A stretch of DNA of 64,000 bases from Amycolatopsis thermophila (GTDB lineage: Bacteria > Actinomycetota > Actinomycetes > Mycobacteriales > Pseudonocardiaceae). The DNA is taken from positions 2,852,001-2,916,000 of the forward strand of contig NZ_JAUSUT010000001.1 of NCBI RefSeq assembly GCF_030814215.1, given 5' to 3'. The position numbers and the translations under genes were made by a program. Positions within the stretch are counted from its first letter, which is position 1. Each line of letters opens with the position of its first letter. The notes beneath the pieces are model-generated. The model worked only from the letters and a program-made list of their open reading frames with translations, ran no database searches and had not been told where the DNA came from. Below are positions 15,709 through 25,765 of this stretch, piece after piece.

Positions 15709-16515
15709 TCAGCTCGCCGAGGCGCGCTCCTCCGACACCGGCGGACCGGCCACCACGAACGGCGTCAGCTGCGGCCGCTTCGGCGACAGCCCGTCGCCCA
15801 TCGACTCGCCGCGCAGGTGGCGCCGGATCCACGGCAGCAGGTGCGTCCTGGTCCACGCCAGGTCCGACCGGCGATTGGCGATCCAGTCCGGCCGCACCTC
15901 GACCAGCGGCCACGGCTCGCGCCAGTCGTCGGCCGTCGGAACGCCCAGCACCTCGGCCGCGCGCAGCGCGATCCGACGGTGACCCTCCGCCGTGAAGTGC
16001 AGCCTGTCGTCGCTCCACGCGCGCGGGTCGTGCAGCACGTCCATCGCCCACAGGTCGACGATCTTCGCGCCGTGCCGGGCCGCGCTGGCCCACAGGTGCG
16101 CGTTGTAGATGCCGATCTTGCCGCGCAGCACGCTCATCACCGGCAGGTGCTTGGTGTCCGGCCCGTTGAACACGAGCACGTCGATCCCGGCCGCGCGCAG
16201 CTTGCCGATCACCTCGTCGAGCTGGGCCGCGATCTCGTCGACGTCCGAGCCGGGCACGATCACGTCGTTGCCGCCCGCGCACAACGTGACCAGGTCGGGT
16301 TTGAGCTCGAGGGCGATCGGCACCTGTTCCTCGACGATCTCCGCGAGCATCTTCCCGCGCAGGGCGAGGTTGGCGTACTGGAAGCCGGGCTGCCCTTCGG
16401 CCAGGATCTCGGCGAGCCGGTCGGCCCAGCCGCGGAAGGTCCCGTCCGGATTGAAGTCGTTGAGACCTTCGGTGAAGCTGTCACCCAGCGCGACATAGCT
16501 GTCGTACTCACGCAC
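15709..16515 (-). CDS. SGNH/GDSL-family esterase
   Basis: A 268-residue hydrolase. Block I is ALGDSFTEG with the nucleophilic Ser, block III is CAGGNDVIV, and block V is DRLHFTAEGH with the Asp-x2-His pair, so all catalytic elements are present. No signal peptide is visible, so it acts in the cytoplasm or is a small-acyl esterase. I chose GTG 16515 (VREYDSYVALGDS), because AAAGGGGA lies about seven bases upstream, over an earlier in-frame codon at 16539. It is monocistronic. Confidence 0.88.
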   Translation of the reverse strand: MREYDSYVALGDSFTEGLNDFNPDGTFRGWADRLAEILAEGQPGFQYANLALRGKMLAEIVEEQVPIALELKPDLVTLCAGGNDVIVPGSDVDEIAAQLDEVIGKLRAAGIDVLVFNGPDTKHLPVMSVLRGKIGIYNAHLWASAARHGAKIVDLWAMDVLHDPRAWSDDRLHFTAEGHRRIALRAAEVLGVPTADDWREPWPLVEVRPDWIANRRSDLAWTRTHLLPWIRRHLRGESMGDGLSPKRPQLTPFVVAGPPVSEERASAS

Positions 16516-16737
16516 GCTGCCGTCCCCTTTCGCCAGCACCTGTTGATCGCCCCTCGAACAACTCAGCAGGATGCACCCGTAATCCCGACCTACGCCACCG
16601 TCGGTTCAGCGCAAGCTCACAGTCCCTTGTGTTGTCGGCCTCCTGAGCTTCTCCATTACCACCTCTTTGCCCGGACGCTGTGGTGAAGATCTCGATGGTA
16701 GCTGCCCGCACCGACGGTTTTGGGGCACGCTGTAGGG

Positions 16738-17391
16738 GTGACCGAGCAAGCTGTGCCCCGACGGGAGTCGCTGGGCAGCATCCTGGGTGGTCGCCAGGGG
16801 GCGGTCGACGCGAGCCTGCCGCCGCTGGCGTTCGTCGTCGGCTGGCTGGTCGCCGGTTCGTCGATCGCCTGGGGGTCGGTCGCGGCGATCGCGGTGGCCG
16901 TGGTGGTCGGTGTCGTCCGCCTGGTGCGGGGTGACAAGGCGCGCGCCGTCGTGGTGAGCCTGGCGGCGGTGATCGTGGCCGCGCTGATCGCGCTGCACAC
17001 CGGGCGTGCGCAGGACTTCTTCCTCATCCAGGTGCTGTCCAACGTGGCGAGCGCGTTGCTGTGGGTGGCCAGCGTGGCCGTCCGGTGGCCGCTCCTGGGC
17101 GTCGTGGTCGGGGTGCTGCTCGGGCAGAAGACCCGCTGGCGCAGGGACCCGGAACTGCTGCGGGCCTACTCGCGGGCCAGCCTGGTGTGGTCGCTGCAGT
17201 ACGTGCTGCGGGTGGTCGTCTACCTGCCGCTGTGGTGGGTGGGCGAGCTCGTGGCGCTGGGCGTGGCGCGCACGGTGCTGACCTGGCCGCTGCAGGCGGT
17301 GACGATCGCGGTGAGCGGCTGGGTGCTGTACCGGACGCTGCCGGAGGAACACCCGGGCCTGCGCGTCGTGCGGCAAGCTGCGGACAGGTAA
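16738..17391 (+). CDS. DUF3159 family membrane protein
   Basis: A 217-residue integral membrane protein with about five hydrophobic segments (PPLAFVVGWLVAGSSIAW, VAAIAVAVVVGVVRLV, VVSLAAVIVAALIAL, WPLLGVVVGVLLGQ, LYLPLWW region) and the conserved GGRQGAVDASLPPLAF entry and GQKTRWRRDPELLRAY loop of DUF3159. The function is unknown. GTG 16738 is chosen because the family begins close before the ESLGSILGGRQGA block. Confidence 0.8.
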   Translation: MTEQAVPRRESLGSILGGRQGAVDASLPPLAFVVGWLVAGSSIAWGSVAAIAVAVVVGVVRLVRGDKARAVVVSLAAVIVAALIALHTGRAQDFFLIQVLSNVASALLWVASVAVRWPLLGVVVGVLLGQKTRWRRDPELLRAYSRASLVWSLQYVLRVVVYLPLWWVGELVALGVARTVLTWPLQAVTIAVSGWVLYRTLPEEHPGLRVVRQAADR

Positions 17392-17393
17392 GA

Positions 17394-17421
17394 GCCCCCG
17401 GCGAGGGGGAGGTCCGGGGGC
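17394..17421. terminator. Hairpin between DUF3159 gene and nagK
   Basis: GCCCCCGG (17394-17401) pairs with CCGGGGGC (17414-17421) around a 12-base loop, immediately after one stop codon and before the convergent gene. No T-run follows. Confidence 0.5.
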
Positions 17422-17496
17422 CGTCCACACCGTACGCCCGTTGAGACGCCCGTCACTTGTGCTCCCGCCACGAAAAACGTCCGGTTCTTTGGTCGG

Positions 17497-18414
17497 TCAG
17501 CCCGCGCGACGGGCCGCTGCCTCGCCGAACGCCTCGACGGCGGCGAGCCAGGCCGCGCCGTACACGCCGTCGGAACTGGTCCGCACCTCGAGCCCGGACA
17601 GCTTCGCGCGCACCCGCTCGCCGACCTCGGTGCCGGGCCCGAGGACGCTGCCGACCAGCACGACCGGGGTGTCCTCACCCGGTTCGCGGGTCGCCAGGGC
17701 GGTGCGGACCAGCAGGTCGGCGCCGCGCTCGACGATGTCCGCGGCGGCCGGGTCGTCCACCGCGACCAGGGGTGCGAACCGGGCGAGGCGGATCGGTGGC
17801 TCGGCGTTGGTGACCGCGATGAGCCGCCGCCACGCCCACCGCCGGTCGGTGGCGTCGACGTCCGCCTCGGCGAGCACCGCCGTGGCCAGCGGGCCCAGTT
17901 CGCCGTCGTGGCCGAGCGCGGCCAGCGTGGCGCGCACGGCCTCCCGGCCCAGCCAGAACCCCGACCCTTCGTCGCCGAGCAGCCAGCCGTAACCGCCCTC
18001 GGTGGCGACCATGCGGCGCTTGCGGATCCGGCCCGCGATGGACCCGGTGCCGGCGATCAGGACCGTCCCGTCCGGGGCGTCGGTCGCGGAGGCGAACGCG
18101 ACCTCGGCGTCGGTCAGGATCAGCACGCGGTCTAGGCCGACGTCCCGCAAGGTGCGGTCGAACAGGGCGGCGACCTCGGGGTCGGTCAGCTTCGCGGTGC
18201 CCGCCATCCCGATCACGCAAGCGCTTGCGCGCCCGGGGAACTCCGCCGCCGCGCGGATCGCCGCGGCGAGGTTCGCGACCGCTTCCGCGGGCGGGTGCGA
18301 GTTCGGGTTCGCGCCACCGGCCCGGCCGCTGCCCAGCACGCTGCCGTCCGCGCCGACGGCGAGTGCGCGGGTGGAGGTGCCGCCCGCGTCGACGCCGAGG
18401 ACGAACGCCGTCAT
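17497..18414 (-). CDS. nagK: N-acetylglucosamine kinase-like ATPase (BadF/BadG family)
   Basis: A 305-residue ASKHA-fold sugar kinase. The phosphate-1 loop is GVDAGGTSTRALA at residue 7, GTGSIAGRI is a second phosphate loop, and DEGSGFWLGREAV is typical of eukaryotic-type GlcNAc kinases. It probably phosphorylates GlcNAc or a related aminosugar. It overlaps the upstream SIS gene by 4 bp (ATGA) and is in the dre-controlled unit next to dasR. Exact sugar is inferred. Confidence 0.82.
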   Translation of the reverse strand: MTAFVLGVDAGGTSTRALAVGADGSVLGSGRAGGANPNSHPPAEAVANLAAAIRAAAEFPGRASACVIGMAGTAKLTDPEVAALFDRTLRDVGLDRVLILTDAEVAFASATDAPDGTVLIAGTGSIAGRIRKRRMVATEGGYGWLLGDEGSGFWLGREAVRATLAALGHDGELGPLATAVLAEADVDATDRRWAWRRLIAVTNAEPPIRLARFAPLVAVDDPAAADIVERGADLLVRTALATREPGEDTPVVLVGSVLGPGTEVGERVRAKLSGLEVRTSSDGVYGAAWLAAVEAFGEAAARRAG

Positions 18415-19439
18415 CGCGTCCTGGTCACCTTGTTCAGGCCGCGCGGGCGGTCCGGGTCGAAGCCGCGGGCGAGCGCGAGCCCGAGGGCGATCCGCTGCAC
18501 CGGCAACACCTCCAGCACGGGAGCGAGTTCCTCGGTCACGGACGGTACCGGGATCCGCACCGCGGCGGGCACCTCGTCCGCGGAGGAGCCCAGCGCGAGC
18601 ACGTCGGCGCCGCGTTCGGCGACGGCCGTCAGCACGTCCCGCAGCGCGGCCCCGCCGCGGCCGGCGCCGGTGATCGCCAGCACCGCGGTCTCTTCGTCGA
18701 CCGCGGCCACCGGGCCGTGCAGCAGGTCGGCCCCGCTGTACGCGCGGGCGGCGAGGTAGCTGGTCTCGGCGAGCTTGAGCGCCGATTCCAGCGCGGTCGC
18801 GTAGGAGTAGCCGCGGCCGGTGGTGATGATCCGGTCGACGAAGCGGTAGCGGTCGACGGCGCGCTGCACGTCCACGTCGAGAGCCTGCCGGGCCAGCGGC
18901 TCGATCTCCGCGGCGGCTGAGGCGTCGCCGCCTCGCACGGCGTCGACGAGCAGGTACAACGCGAGCAGGGTGGCCGAGTACGTCTTGGTCGCGGCCACCG
19001 CCGTCTCGGTGCCGGCGCCGATGTCGACGGCCAGCTCGGCGGCGCCGCCCAGCGGGGAGGACGGCGTGTTCGTCACCGCGACGGTCAGCGCGCCCTGCTT
19101 GCGCGCGGTCTGCGTGAACTCGAGCAGGTCCGGTGAGCCGCCGCTCTGGCTGACCGACACCAGGAGCACGTCGCGCAGGTCCGGGCGTGCGCCGTACAGG
19201 GTCACCGTGGAGGGTGAGACGAGCCCGGCGGGCAGTCCGAGCAGGACTTCGATGAGGTACTTCGCGTACAACGCCGCGTGGTCGCTCGAGCCCCGGGCGG
19301 CCAGCAGGGCGAACCTCGGCGGGCGCCGGGCGATGGCCCCCGCGACCTCGGCGATCTCCCCGCGGCGGGCCACCAGTCCGCCGAGGACGGCGGGCTGTTC
19401 GGCGATTTCCGCGGCCATGTGCTGTCCGGGGTTGCTCAT
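18411..19439 (-). CDS. SIS-domain aminosugar deaminase/isomerase (NagB-II-like)
   Basis: A 342-residue protein with two sugar-isomerase domains: SQSGGSPDLL with ATKTYSATLLAL in the first, and TTGRGYSYATALESALKLAET with GPVAAVDEE in the second. It resembles the isomerase half of GlmS without the glutaminase domain, so it is likely a glucosamine-6-phosphate deaminase of the NagB-II or AgaS type. A perfect dre core lies 17 bp upstream of its start, and nagK follows. This fits aminosugar catabolism repressed by DasR. Confidence 0.8.
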   Translation of the reverse strand: MSNPGQHMAAEIAEQPAVLGGLVARRGEIAEVAGAIARRPPRFALLAARGSSDHAALYAKYLIEVLLGLPAGLVSPSTVTLYGARPDLRDVLLVSVSQSGGSPDLLEFTQTARKQGALTVAVTNTPSSPLGGAAELAVDIGAGTETAVAATKTYSATLLALYLLVDAVRGGDASAAAEIEPLARQALDVDVQRAVDRYRFVDRIITTGRGYSYATALESALKLAETSYLAARAYSGADLLHGPVAAVDEETAVLAITGAGRGGAALRDVLTAVAERGADVLALGSSADEVPAAVRIPVPSVTEELAPVLEVLPVQRIALGLALARGFDPDRPRGLNKVTRTR

Positions 19440-19455
19440 CGTTGATCCCTTCGAA

Positions 19456-19465
19456 GGTCTAGACC
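19456..19465. promoter_or_regulatory. DasR-responsive element (dre)
   Basis: GGTCTAGACC is a perfect palindrome and the core of the known dre consensus (ACTGGTCTAGACCAGT). Flanks AA and AA keep partial agreement. It lies between the divergent SIS gene and dasR, so DasR should control both; glucosamine-6-phosphate releases DasR in Streptomyces. Confidence 0.85.
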
Positions 19466-19545
19466 AATGCTACCCCGGGCGCGGTCCCATCGGGAAAGGG
19501 TAGTTTCATCCTGCGCCGCAGGCGCGGTTCGAGGAGGAGTCGGTC

Positions 19546-20274
19546 ATGTTGGAGTCAGCCACGCGCGGTCAGCGCGAGCCGAAGTACTGGGCGTTGAAGC
19601 AGCACCTGCTCGATCTGCTCGAGACGATGCCGCCGGGGTCCCCGATCCCCACCGAACGCGCGCTGGCCACCGAGTTCGCGGTCTCCCGCACCACCGTGCG
19701 GCAGGCGCTCGCCGATCTGACCGCCGAGGGCCGGCTGCACCGGGTGCAGGGCAAGGGCACCTTCGCGGCCGAGCCGAAGCTGGCGCAACGGCTGCAGCTG
19801 TCGTCCTACACCGAGGACATGCGGGCGAAGGGGCGCGAACCGTCGTCGCGGTTGCTCGAGGTCGAGGAGCTGACGGCCGAGCCCGAGCTGGCGAAACTGC
19901 TCGGCATCCGCAACGGGGCGAAGGTGTTGCGGATGCGCCGCCTCCGGCTCGCCGACGGTGAGCCGATGGCTCTGGAGACCACGCACCTGCCGCTGGGCCG
20001 GTTTCGCGGGCTGCGCAAGCACGTGTCCGAGGGCGGTTCCCTGTACGCGGTGTTGCGGGAGCACTACGGCGTGGAGATGGACAGTGCCGAGGAGACGATC
20101 GAAACCGCGCTCGCCGGTCCCCAGGAGGCGGATCTGCTGGGCGCCGACGTCGGCACGCCCATGCTCCTGCTGTCCCGGCATTCGTTCGCCGCGGACGGGA
20201 AACCGGTCGAATTCGTGCGGTCGATCTACCGGGGTGACCGGTACAAGTTCGTGACCACGCTGTCGCGTCCGTAA
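19546..20274 (+). CDS. dasR: GntR/HutC-family repressor DasR
   Basis: A 242-residue regulator: winged helix at about residues 14-75 ([29 protein letters not shown]) and a UTRA effector domain after it. Close agreement with Streptomyces DasR in [31 protein letters not shown] and [13 protein letters not shown] supports orthology. DasR senses aminosugar phosphates and controls GlcNAc uptake, chitin use and development or antibiotics. A GGAGGAG site precedes the ATG. The dre core in its promoter implies autoregulation. Confidence 0.9.
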   Translation: MLESATRGQREPKYWALKQHLLDLLETMPPGSPIPTERALATEFAVSRTTVRQALADLTAEGRLHRVQGKGTFAAEPKLAQRLQLSSYTEDMRAKGREPSSRLLEVEELTAEPELAKLLGIRNGAKVLRMRRLRLADGEPMALETTHLPLGRFRGLRKHVSEGGSLYAVLREHYGVEMDSAEETIETALAGPQEADLLGADVGTPMLLLSRHSFAADGKPVEFVRSIYRGDRYKFVTTLSRP

Positions 20275-20441
20275 TCTCCCAAGATCCCTTGCGGTGTCAA
20301 GGGATTGTTAACCCCAGAGTGTCCACTGTAGACGTCGAGAGTGGCATGCGTCACCTTCCGGCAACGCTGGGAGCATCTCAATCGACAAACACGTTGGACA
20401 CGATGGGGTTACACGAGAGGGAGAGCGAACACACCGCGATC

Positions 20442-21344
20442 ATGACCGAGGAGAAGGAAGAGAGCAGCGAGAAGAAGGCTGGGCTGTCTCCGGCGCAGGT
20501 GGTGGCGTCGGCACTGGCCGCGGTGACGGCTGCCTTCCTGGGCTCCACCCTGGGCGTGGCGGGGACGGTCATCGGCGCCGGGATCGCGAGCATCGTGACG
20601 ACCGTGGGCGGCGAGGTCTACCTCCGGTCGCTGCGGCGCACCCGCGCGGCGGCGCGCAAGACCGCCGAGCTGCTGGCCGTGTCGGAGATCCGCCAGCAGA
20701 CGCGGGTCATCCCGCCGCCGGCCGCGCCGCGTTCGACGCACCCGCTCATCCGGCACCAGCAGAACGGGGCGGTGCAGCGCAGGCAGGCGGCGCAGCTGAC
20801 GGACGTGCAGCGCACGCGGATCGTGCATCCGGTCGCGCCGTCGCTGTCGGGGCCGACACGGCGCATCCCGACGGCGGGGCAGGGCGGTTCCGGGGGTGGC
20901 GAGAAGACGGTCTTCATCCCGAAGGCGCCGGTGGCCGAGACCGCCGCCGAGGCGCCGCCCGCGGACGGGAAGAAGCCCTGGTGGAAGACGCGGTGGACGC
21001 TCGCGGCGGCCACCAGTATCGCCGCGTTCGTGGTCGGGATGCTGGCGATCACCGGCTTCGAGGCGGCCACCGGCAGCACCGTGTCCGGCGGGAACGGCAC
21101 GACGCTGGGGCGGGTGGTCGGCGGCTCCGGCGGCGAGCACACGACGAAGCCCCAGGTCACGACGGTCACCGAGAGCTCCTCGCCGCACGACCAGAAGGCG
21201 CCGGCGAGCAGCAGTTCGAAGCCGGCGACGTCCCGCTCGCAGGAGCAGACCCAGTCGGCCGTCACGACGACCCCGAGCACCAGCGTGCAGGAGGAACCGT
21301 CCGGCGCGTCCGAAACCGCCACGACGGCGCCGAGCAGCCCCTGA
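20442..21344 (+). CDS. Membrane protein with glycine-zipper segment and Ser/Thr-rich tail
   Basis: About 300 residues. A hydrophobic, glycine-rich N-terminal segment (VVASALAAVTAAFLGSTLGV and AGTVIGAGIASIVTTVGGE) resembles a conserved actinobacterial membrane family. After a cytoplasmic-looking basic linker a second transmembrane segment (LAAATSIAAFVVGMLAITGF) is followed by a low-complexity Ser/Thr/Pro tail, probably exposed outside. I use ATG 20442, where the family normally begins; ATG 20403 is possible. Function unknown. Confidence 0.65.
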   Translation: MTEEKEESSEKKAGLSPAQVVASALAAVTAAFLGSTLGVAGTVIGAGIASIVTTVGGEVYLRSLRRTRAAARKTAELLAVSEIRQQTRVIPPPAAPRSTHPLIRHQQNGAVQRRQAAQLTDVQRTRIVHPVAPSLSGPTRRIPTAGQGGSGGGEKTVFIPKAPVAETAAEAPPADGKKPWWKTRWTLAAATSIAAFVVGMLAITGFEAATGSTVSGGNGTTLGRVVGGSGGEHTTKPQVTTVTESSSPHDQKAPASSSSKPATSRSQEQTQSAVTTTPSTSVQEEPSGASETATTAPSSP

Positions 21345-21358
21345 GAGCACGACCGTGG

Positions 21359-21396
21359 AACGGGCCCTTCGCAAGATCGCGGAGGGCCCGTTGTCT
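21359..21396 (+). terminator. Intrinsic-type terminator
   Basis: AACGGGCCCT (21359-21368) pairs with AGGGCCCGTT (21383-21392), a perfect 10-bp stem, followed by GTCTT. It closes the gene ending at 21344. Confidence 0.7.
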
Positions 21397-21430
21397 TGGG
21401 ATCGGGCGAGCACTTCCGGCGGCTGCCGCG

Positions 21431-22366
21431 CGTCGAGCGCGGGTCGGGCTTCGCTGGTGGCCTGCCGGCGGTGGAGGGCTGGCGTCGCGGTCCAGCCCGG
21501 TGAGACAGCTGGGTCACGCGCCGCTGCCCGGGATCGCTCGTAGCGGCCACTGCTTCCGGCGGCCGGCCCGCGGCGGTCGCGGGCGGCGCCGCCCTGCCGC
21601 GGGCGCCGGCGGGCGCGGGTCGGGGGTCGGCCAGCTCGCGCCGCCGGGCACCTCGGGCGGCCACTCCGCACGTGGGGCGTGGGTGCTGGTCAGGGCAGCT
21701 GCGCCCGCAGCGCCCGGGCGGCCGCCCCGGGGTCTTCGGCCTCGCTGATCGCCCGCACCACCACCACGCGCGACGCGCCGGCCGGGGCCTGCGGCGGTTG
21801 TTGCGGGTCGGGCTTCGCTGGTGGCCTGCCGGCGGGTAGAGGGCCGGCGTCGCGGTCCAGTCCGGTGAGGCAGCTGGGTCACGCGCCGCCGCGCGGGGCG
21901 TGGGCGCCGGTCAGGGCAGCTGCGCCCGCAGCGCCCAGGCTGCCGTCCCGGCGGCTTTGGCCGCGGTGATCGCTCGCACCACGACCCCGCGCGACGCGCC
22001 GGCCGCCGGGCCTGCGGCGGTTGTTGCGGGTCGGGCTTCGCTGGTGGCCTGCCGGCGGGTGGAGGGCCGGCGTCGCGGTCCAGTCCGGTGAGGCAGCTGG
22101 GTCACACGCCGCCGCGCGGGGATCGCTCGTAGCGGCCAAGGCTTCCGGCAGCCGCTCGGCGGGGGGGCGCGTCCGGCAACCGCCCCGCAGGGGCGCGGCC
22201 GCCAGCCGCCCCGCGGCGGGGGCGGGCCCGGCGGGCGCCCTGCGGCGGGCGCTGGGTCAGCAGCGGCCTCCGGTGGGCGCGGGTCGGCGGGCGCGGGTCG
22301 GGGGTCGGCCAGCTCGCGCCGCCGGGCGCTCGGCCACCCACTCCGCGCGTGGGGCGTGGGTGCTGG
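21431..22366. repeat. Composite repeats: duplicated thiE tails plus ~105-nt element
   Basis: Two partial copies of the 3-prime end of thiE lie here: copy A about 21618-21784 (nearly identical to the true end at 22294-22461) and copy B about 21892-22010 (diverged). Each keeps a stop after an ALRAQLP-type ending on the minus strand. A second element of about 105 nt (core TCGGGCTTCGCTGGTGGCCT) occurs three times, near 21438, 21810 and 22031. The order is element, A, element, B, element, thiE. No intact gene lies in the block. Confidence 0.85.
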
Positions 22367-23023
22367 TCAGGGCAGCTGCGCCCGCAGCGCCCGGGCGGCC
22401 GCCCCGGGGTCTTCGGCCTCGGTGATCGCCCGCACCACCACCACGCGCGACGCGCCGGCCGCCAGGACCTCCGGCAGCCGCTCCGCGTCGATGCCGCCGA
22501 TCGCGAACCAGGGCCGCTCGGCGCCGGACCCCGCTGTCGCCCGCACCAGGTCCAGGCCGGGCGCCGGGCGTCCCGGCTTGGTGGGCGTCGGCCAGCAGGG
22601 GCCGGTGCAGAAGTAGTCCACGCCGTCCTCCACGGCCGCCGCCCGGGCCTGGGGGACGTCGTGCGTCGAGCGGCCGATCACCGGCTCGTCGCCGATGATC
22701 CGCCGCGCCAGCGGCACCGGCAGGTCGTCCTGCCCCAGGTGCAGCACATCCGCGTCCACCACCGACGCGATGTCCGCCCGGTCGTTCACCGCCAGCAGCG
22801 CGCCGTGCCGCGCGCACGCCTCGGCCAGGACCTCCAGCGCCGCGAGCTCCTGCCGGGCCTCCAACGGCGCCCCGCCGCGCTTGTCCCGCAGCTGGATGAT
22901 GTCCACCCCGCCGCCCAGCGCGGCATCCGCGAACTCGGCCAGATCCGGCCGGTCCCCGGTGCACAGGTACAGCCGCGCCCCGTCGAGGCGCTTCCTGATC
23001 TCGTCACCACTCAGCCCTGGCAT
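22367..23023 (-). CDS. thiE: Thiamin-phosphate synthase
   Basis: A 218-residue TIM-barrel enzyme that joins the thiazole phosphate and HMP diphosphate into thiamin phosphate. Motifs: [54 protein letters not shown] and WFAIGGI, all in the usual order. ATG 23023 is the family start; an earlier codon at 23158 would run through the riboswitch region. It is divergent from thiO. Its 3-prime end has been copied twice just downstream. Confidence 0.92.
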   Translation of the reverse strand: MPGLSGDEIRKRLDGARLYLCTGDRPDLAEFADAALGGGVDIIQLRDKRGGAPLEARQELAALEVLAEACARHGALLAVNDRADIASVVDADVLHLGQDDLPVPLARRIIGDEPVIGRSTHDVPQARAAAVEDGVDYFCTGPCWPTPTKPGRPAPGLDLVRATAGSGAERPWFAIGGIDAERLPEVLAAGASRVVVVRAITEAEDPGAAARALRAQLP

Positions 23024-23061
23024 GGCCCGAACCCTATCTCGCGCGTTAGGGTGGTGATGTC

Positions 23062-23149
23062 CGCACGGGAGCCCGAGCCACGGGCTGAGAGGGAGCTGCC
23101 AGCGCTCCGACCGTGGAACCTGATCCGGATCATGCCGGCGCAGGGAGCG
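23062..23149 (+). ncRNA. TPP riboswitch for thiOSG
   Basis: The conserved thi-box is clear: CGGGAGC near 23065, GGGCTGAGAGGGA at 23092-23104 region, then ACCTGATCCGGATCATGCCG and CAGGGAG. It lies 12 bases upstream of the thiO ATG, so it should shut translation or transcription of thiO-thiS-thiG when thiamin diphosphate is high. Confidence 0.93.
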
Positions 23150-23160
23150 TGAAAGCACTC

Positions 23161-24266
23161 ATGACCCACCACCACGTAGCCGTCGTCGGCGGCGGCGTCA
23201 TCGGCCTGTCAGTGGCCTGGCGTGCCGCGGCGGCCGGGCACCGCGTCACCGTCGTCGACCCCGCGCCCGGCCGCGGCGCGTCCTGGGTGGCCGGCGGCAT
23301 GCTGGCCCCGGTCACCGAAGCCTGGCCCGGCGAGGAAGACGCCCTCGCCCTGGGCGAGGCGTCCCTGCGGCGCTGGCCGGAGTTCGCGCAAGCGCTTGCC
23401 CTGGACGCCGGCGACCCCGGCCTGTCGGACGCCGGCACCGTCGTCGTCGCGCTCGACCGTGGCGACGCCGACCAGCTGGAGGTCGTCGCCGGGTACCTGC
23501 GGTCCGTCGGCCGCGAGGTCGAGCAGGTCACCGGACGGCGGCTCCGTTCGCTCGAACCCGGGCTCGGCCCGGTCCGCGGCGGCCTGCTCGTACCCGGCGA
23601 CCTCGCCGTCGACAACCGGAAGCTCCTGCGCGCACTGGAGGCCGCCGCCCTGCGGCACGGCGCCGAGTTCACCGGTGACCAGGCCATCGCCGTCCAACCC
23701 GGCCGCGTCCGGACCGCGCACTGCGAGGTGCCCTGCGACGTCGTGGTGATCACCGCCGGTGCCGCCAGCGCGAAACTCCACCCCGTGCTCGCGCGAGGTG
23801 TCCGCCCGCTCAAGGGCGAGATCCTGCGCCTGCGCGCCCGCCGCACGAGCCTGCCACCTCCCACGCGCACGGTGCGCGCGGTCGTCGAGGGGCGACCGGT
23901 GTACCTCGTGCCGCGCGCGGACGGCGAACTCGTCCTGGGCGCCACCCAGTACGAGGCCGGTTTCGACGAGACGGTCACCGCGAAGGGCGTCCGCGAACTC
24001 CTGGAGAGCGCCGAGCGCATCTTCCCGAGTGTCGGGGAGTACGAGCTGGCCGAGGTCGCGGCGGGTCTGCGCGCGGCGAGCGTCGACACGCTGCCGTTCA
24101 TCGGTGACCTGGGCGACGGTGTCCTGGCCGCGACCGGTCACCACCGCAACGGGCTGCTGATGGCGCCGGTCACCGCCGACGCGGTGCTGGCGTTGCTGGC
24201 CGGGGAGAAGCCGCCCGAGGAGGCGCTCGCGGCGGACCCGGCACGGCTGGGAACAGGAGGGGTCTG

Positions 24267-24267
<1 letters not shown>
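23161..24267 (+). CDS. thiO: Glycine oxidase
   Basis: A 368-residue FAD enzyme of the DAO family that makes dehydroglycine for thiazole synthesis. VAVVGGGVIGLSVAW at residue 5 is the dinucleotide-binding motif, WVAGGMLAPVTEA is the ThiO signature, and GHHRNGLLMAPVTAD at the end closes the FAD site. ATG 23161 is chosen; GTG 23149 lies one base after GGGAG, which is too close. The stop overlaps the thiS start. Confidence 0.92.
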
Positions 24268-25233
<966 letters not shown>

Positions 25234-25319
25234 ATTCCCCGCCTTCACCTCGGTTCGCCCCGTGGAGCACGTATGGTTTAGCGCACCCCGAGCGGTCGGC
25301 GAGGTGAAGGAGCTCGAGA

Positions 25320-25751
25320 GTGGTTGAGTCAACCGAGGACGTCGCTGGGCGGCTGTTCCTGGCTGTCGGCCGGCTGTCCCGGTCGTTGCGGCAGGCGGGC
25401 ACACCCGGTCCGGGCCACGGCTCCATCTCGGCGCTGTCGACGCTGGTCGCCACCGGGCCGATGCGGCTGGGCGACCTGGCGGCGAAGGAAGGCGTGGCGG
25501 CCGCGACGATGTCGCGCATCGTCGCCTCGCTGGTCGACGCGGGCTGGGCGAGCCGCGAGCCGGACCCGGTCGACCGCCGTGCCTGGCTGGCCACGGCCAC
25601 CCCGGAGGGCGAGCGCATGCTGCTCGACCTGCGGTCCACGCGGGTGCACGAGCTGCAGAAGCGGATCGACCGGCTGTCGCCGGAGCACCAGGCCGCGCTC
25701 GGCCAGTCGCTGCCGGCGCTGGAAGCGCTGCTGGCCGGCGAGGAGAACTGA
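25320..25751 (+). CDS. MarR-family transcriptional regulator
   Basis: A 143-residue winged-helix protein: GPMRLGDLAAKEGVAAATMSRIVASLVDAGWASREPDPVDRRAW is the recognition helix and wing, including the conserved Asp-x-Arg-Arg. Long helices at both ends would form the dimer. The GTG start follows AAGGAG. It lies between thiG and a convergent thiD paralogue; a thiamin link is not shown. Ligand unknown. Confidence 0.85.
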   Translation: MVESTEDVAGRLFLAVGRLSRSLRQAGTPGPGHGSISALSTLVATGPMRLGDLAAKEGVAAATMSRIVASLVDAGWASREPDPVDRRAWLATATPEGERMLLDLRSTRVHELQKRIDRLSPEHQAALGQSLPALEALLAGEEN

Positions 25752-25765
25752 CCAGGAGCGGACTT

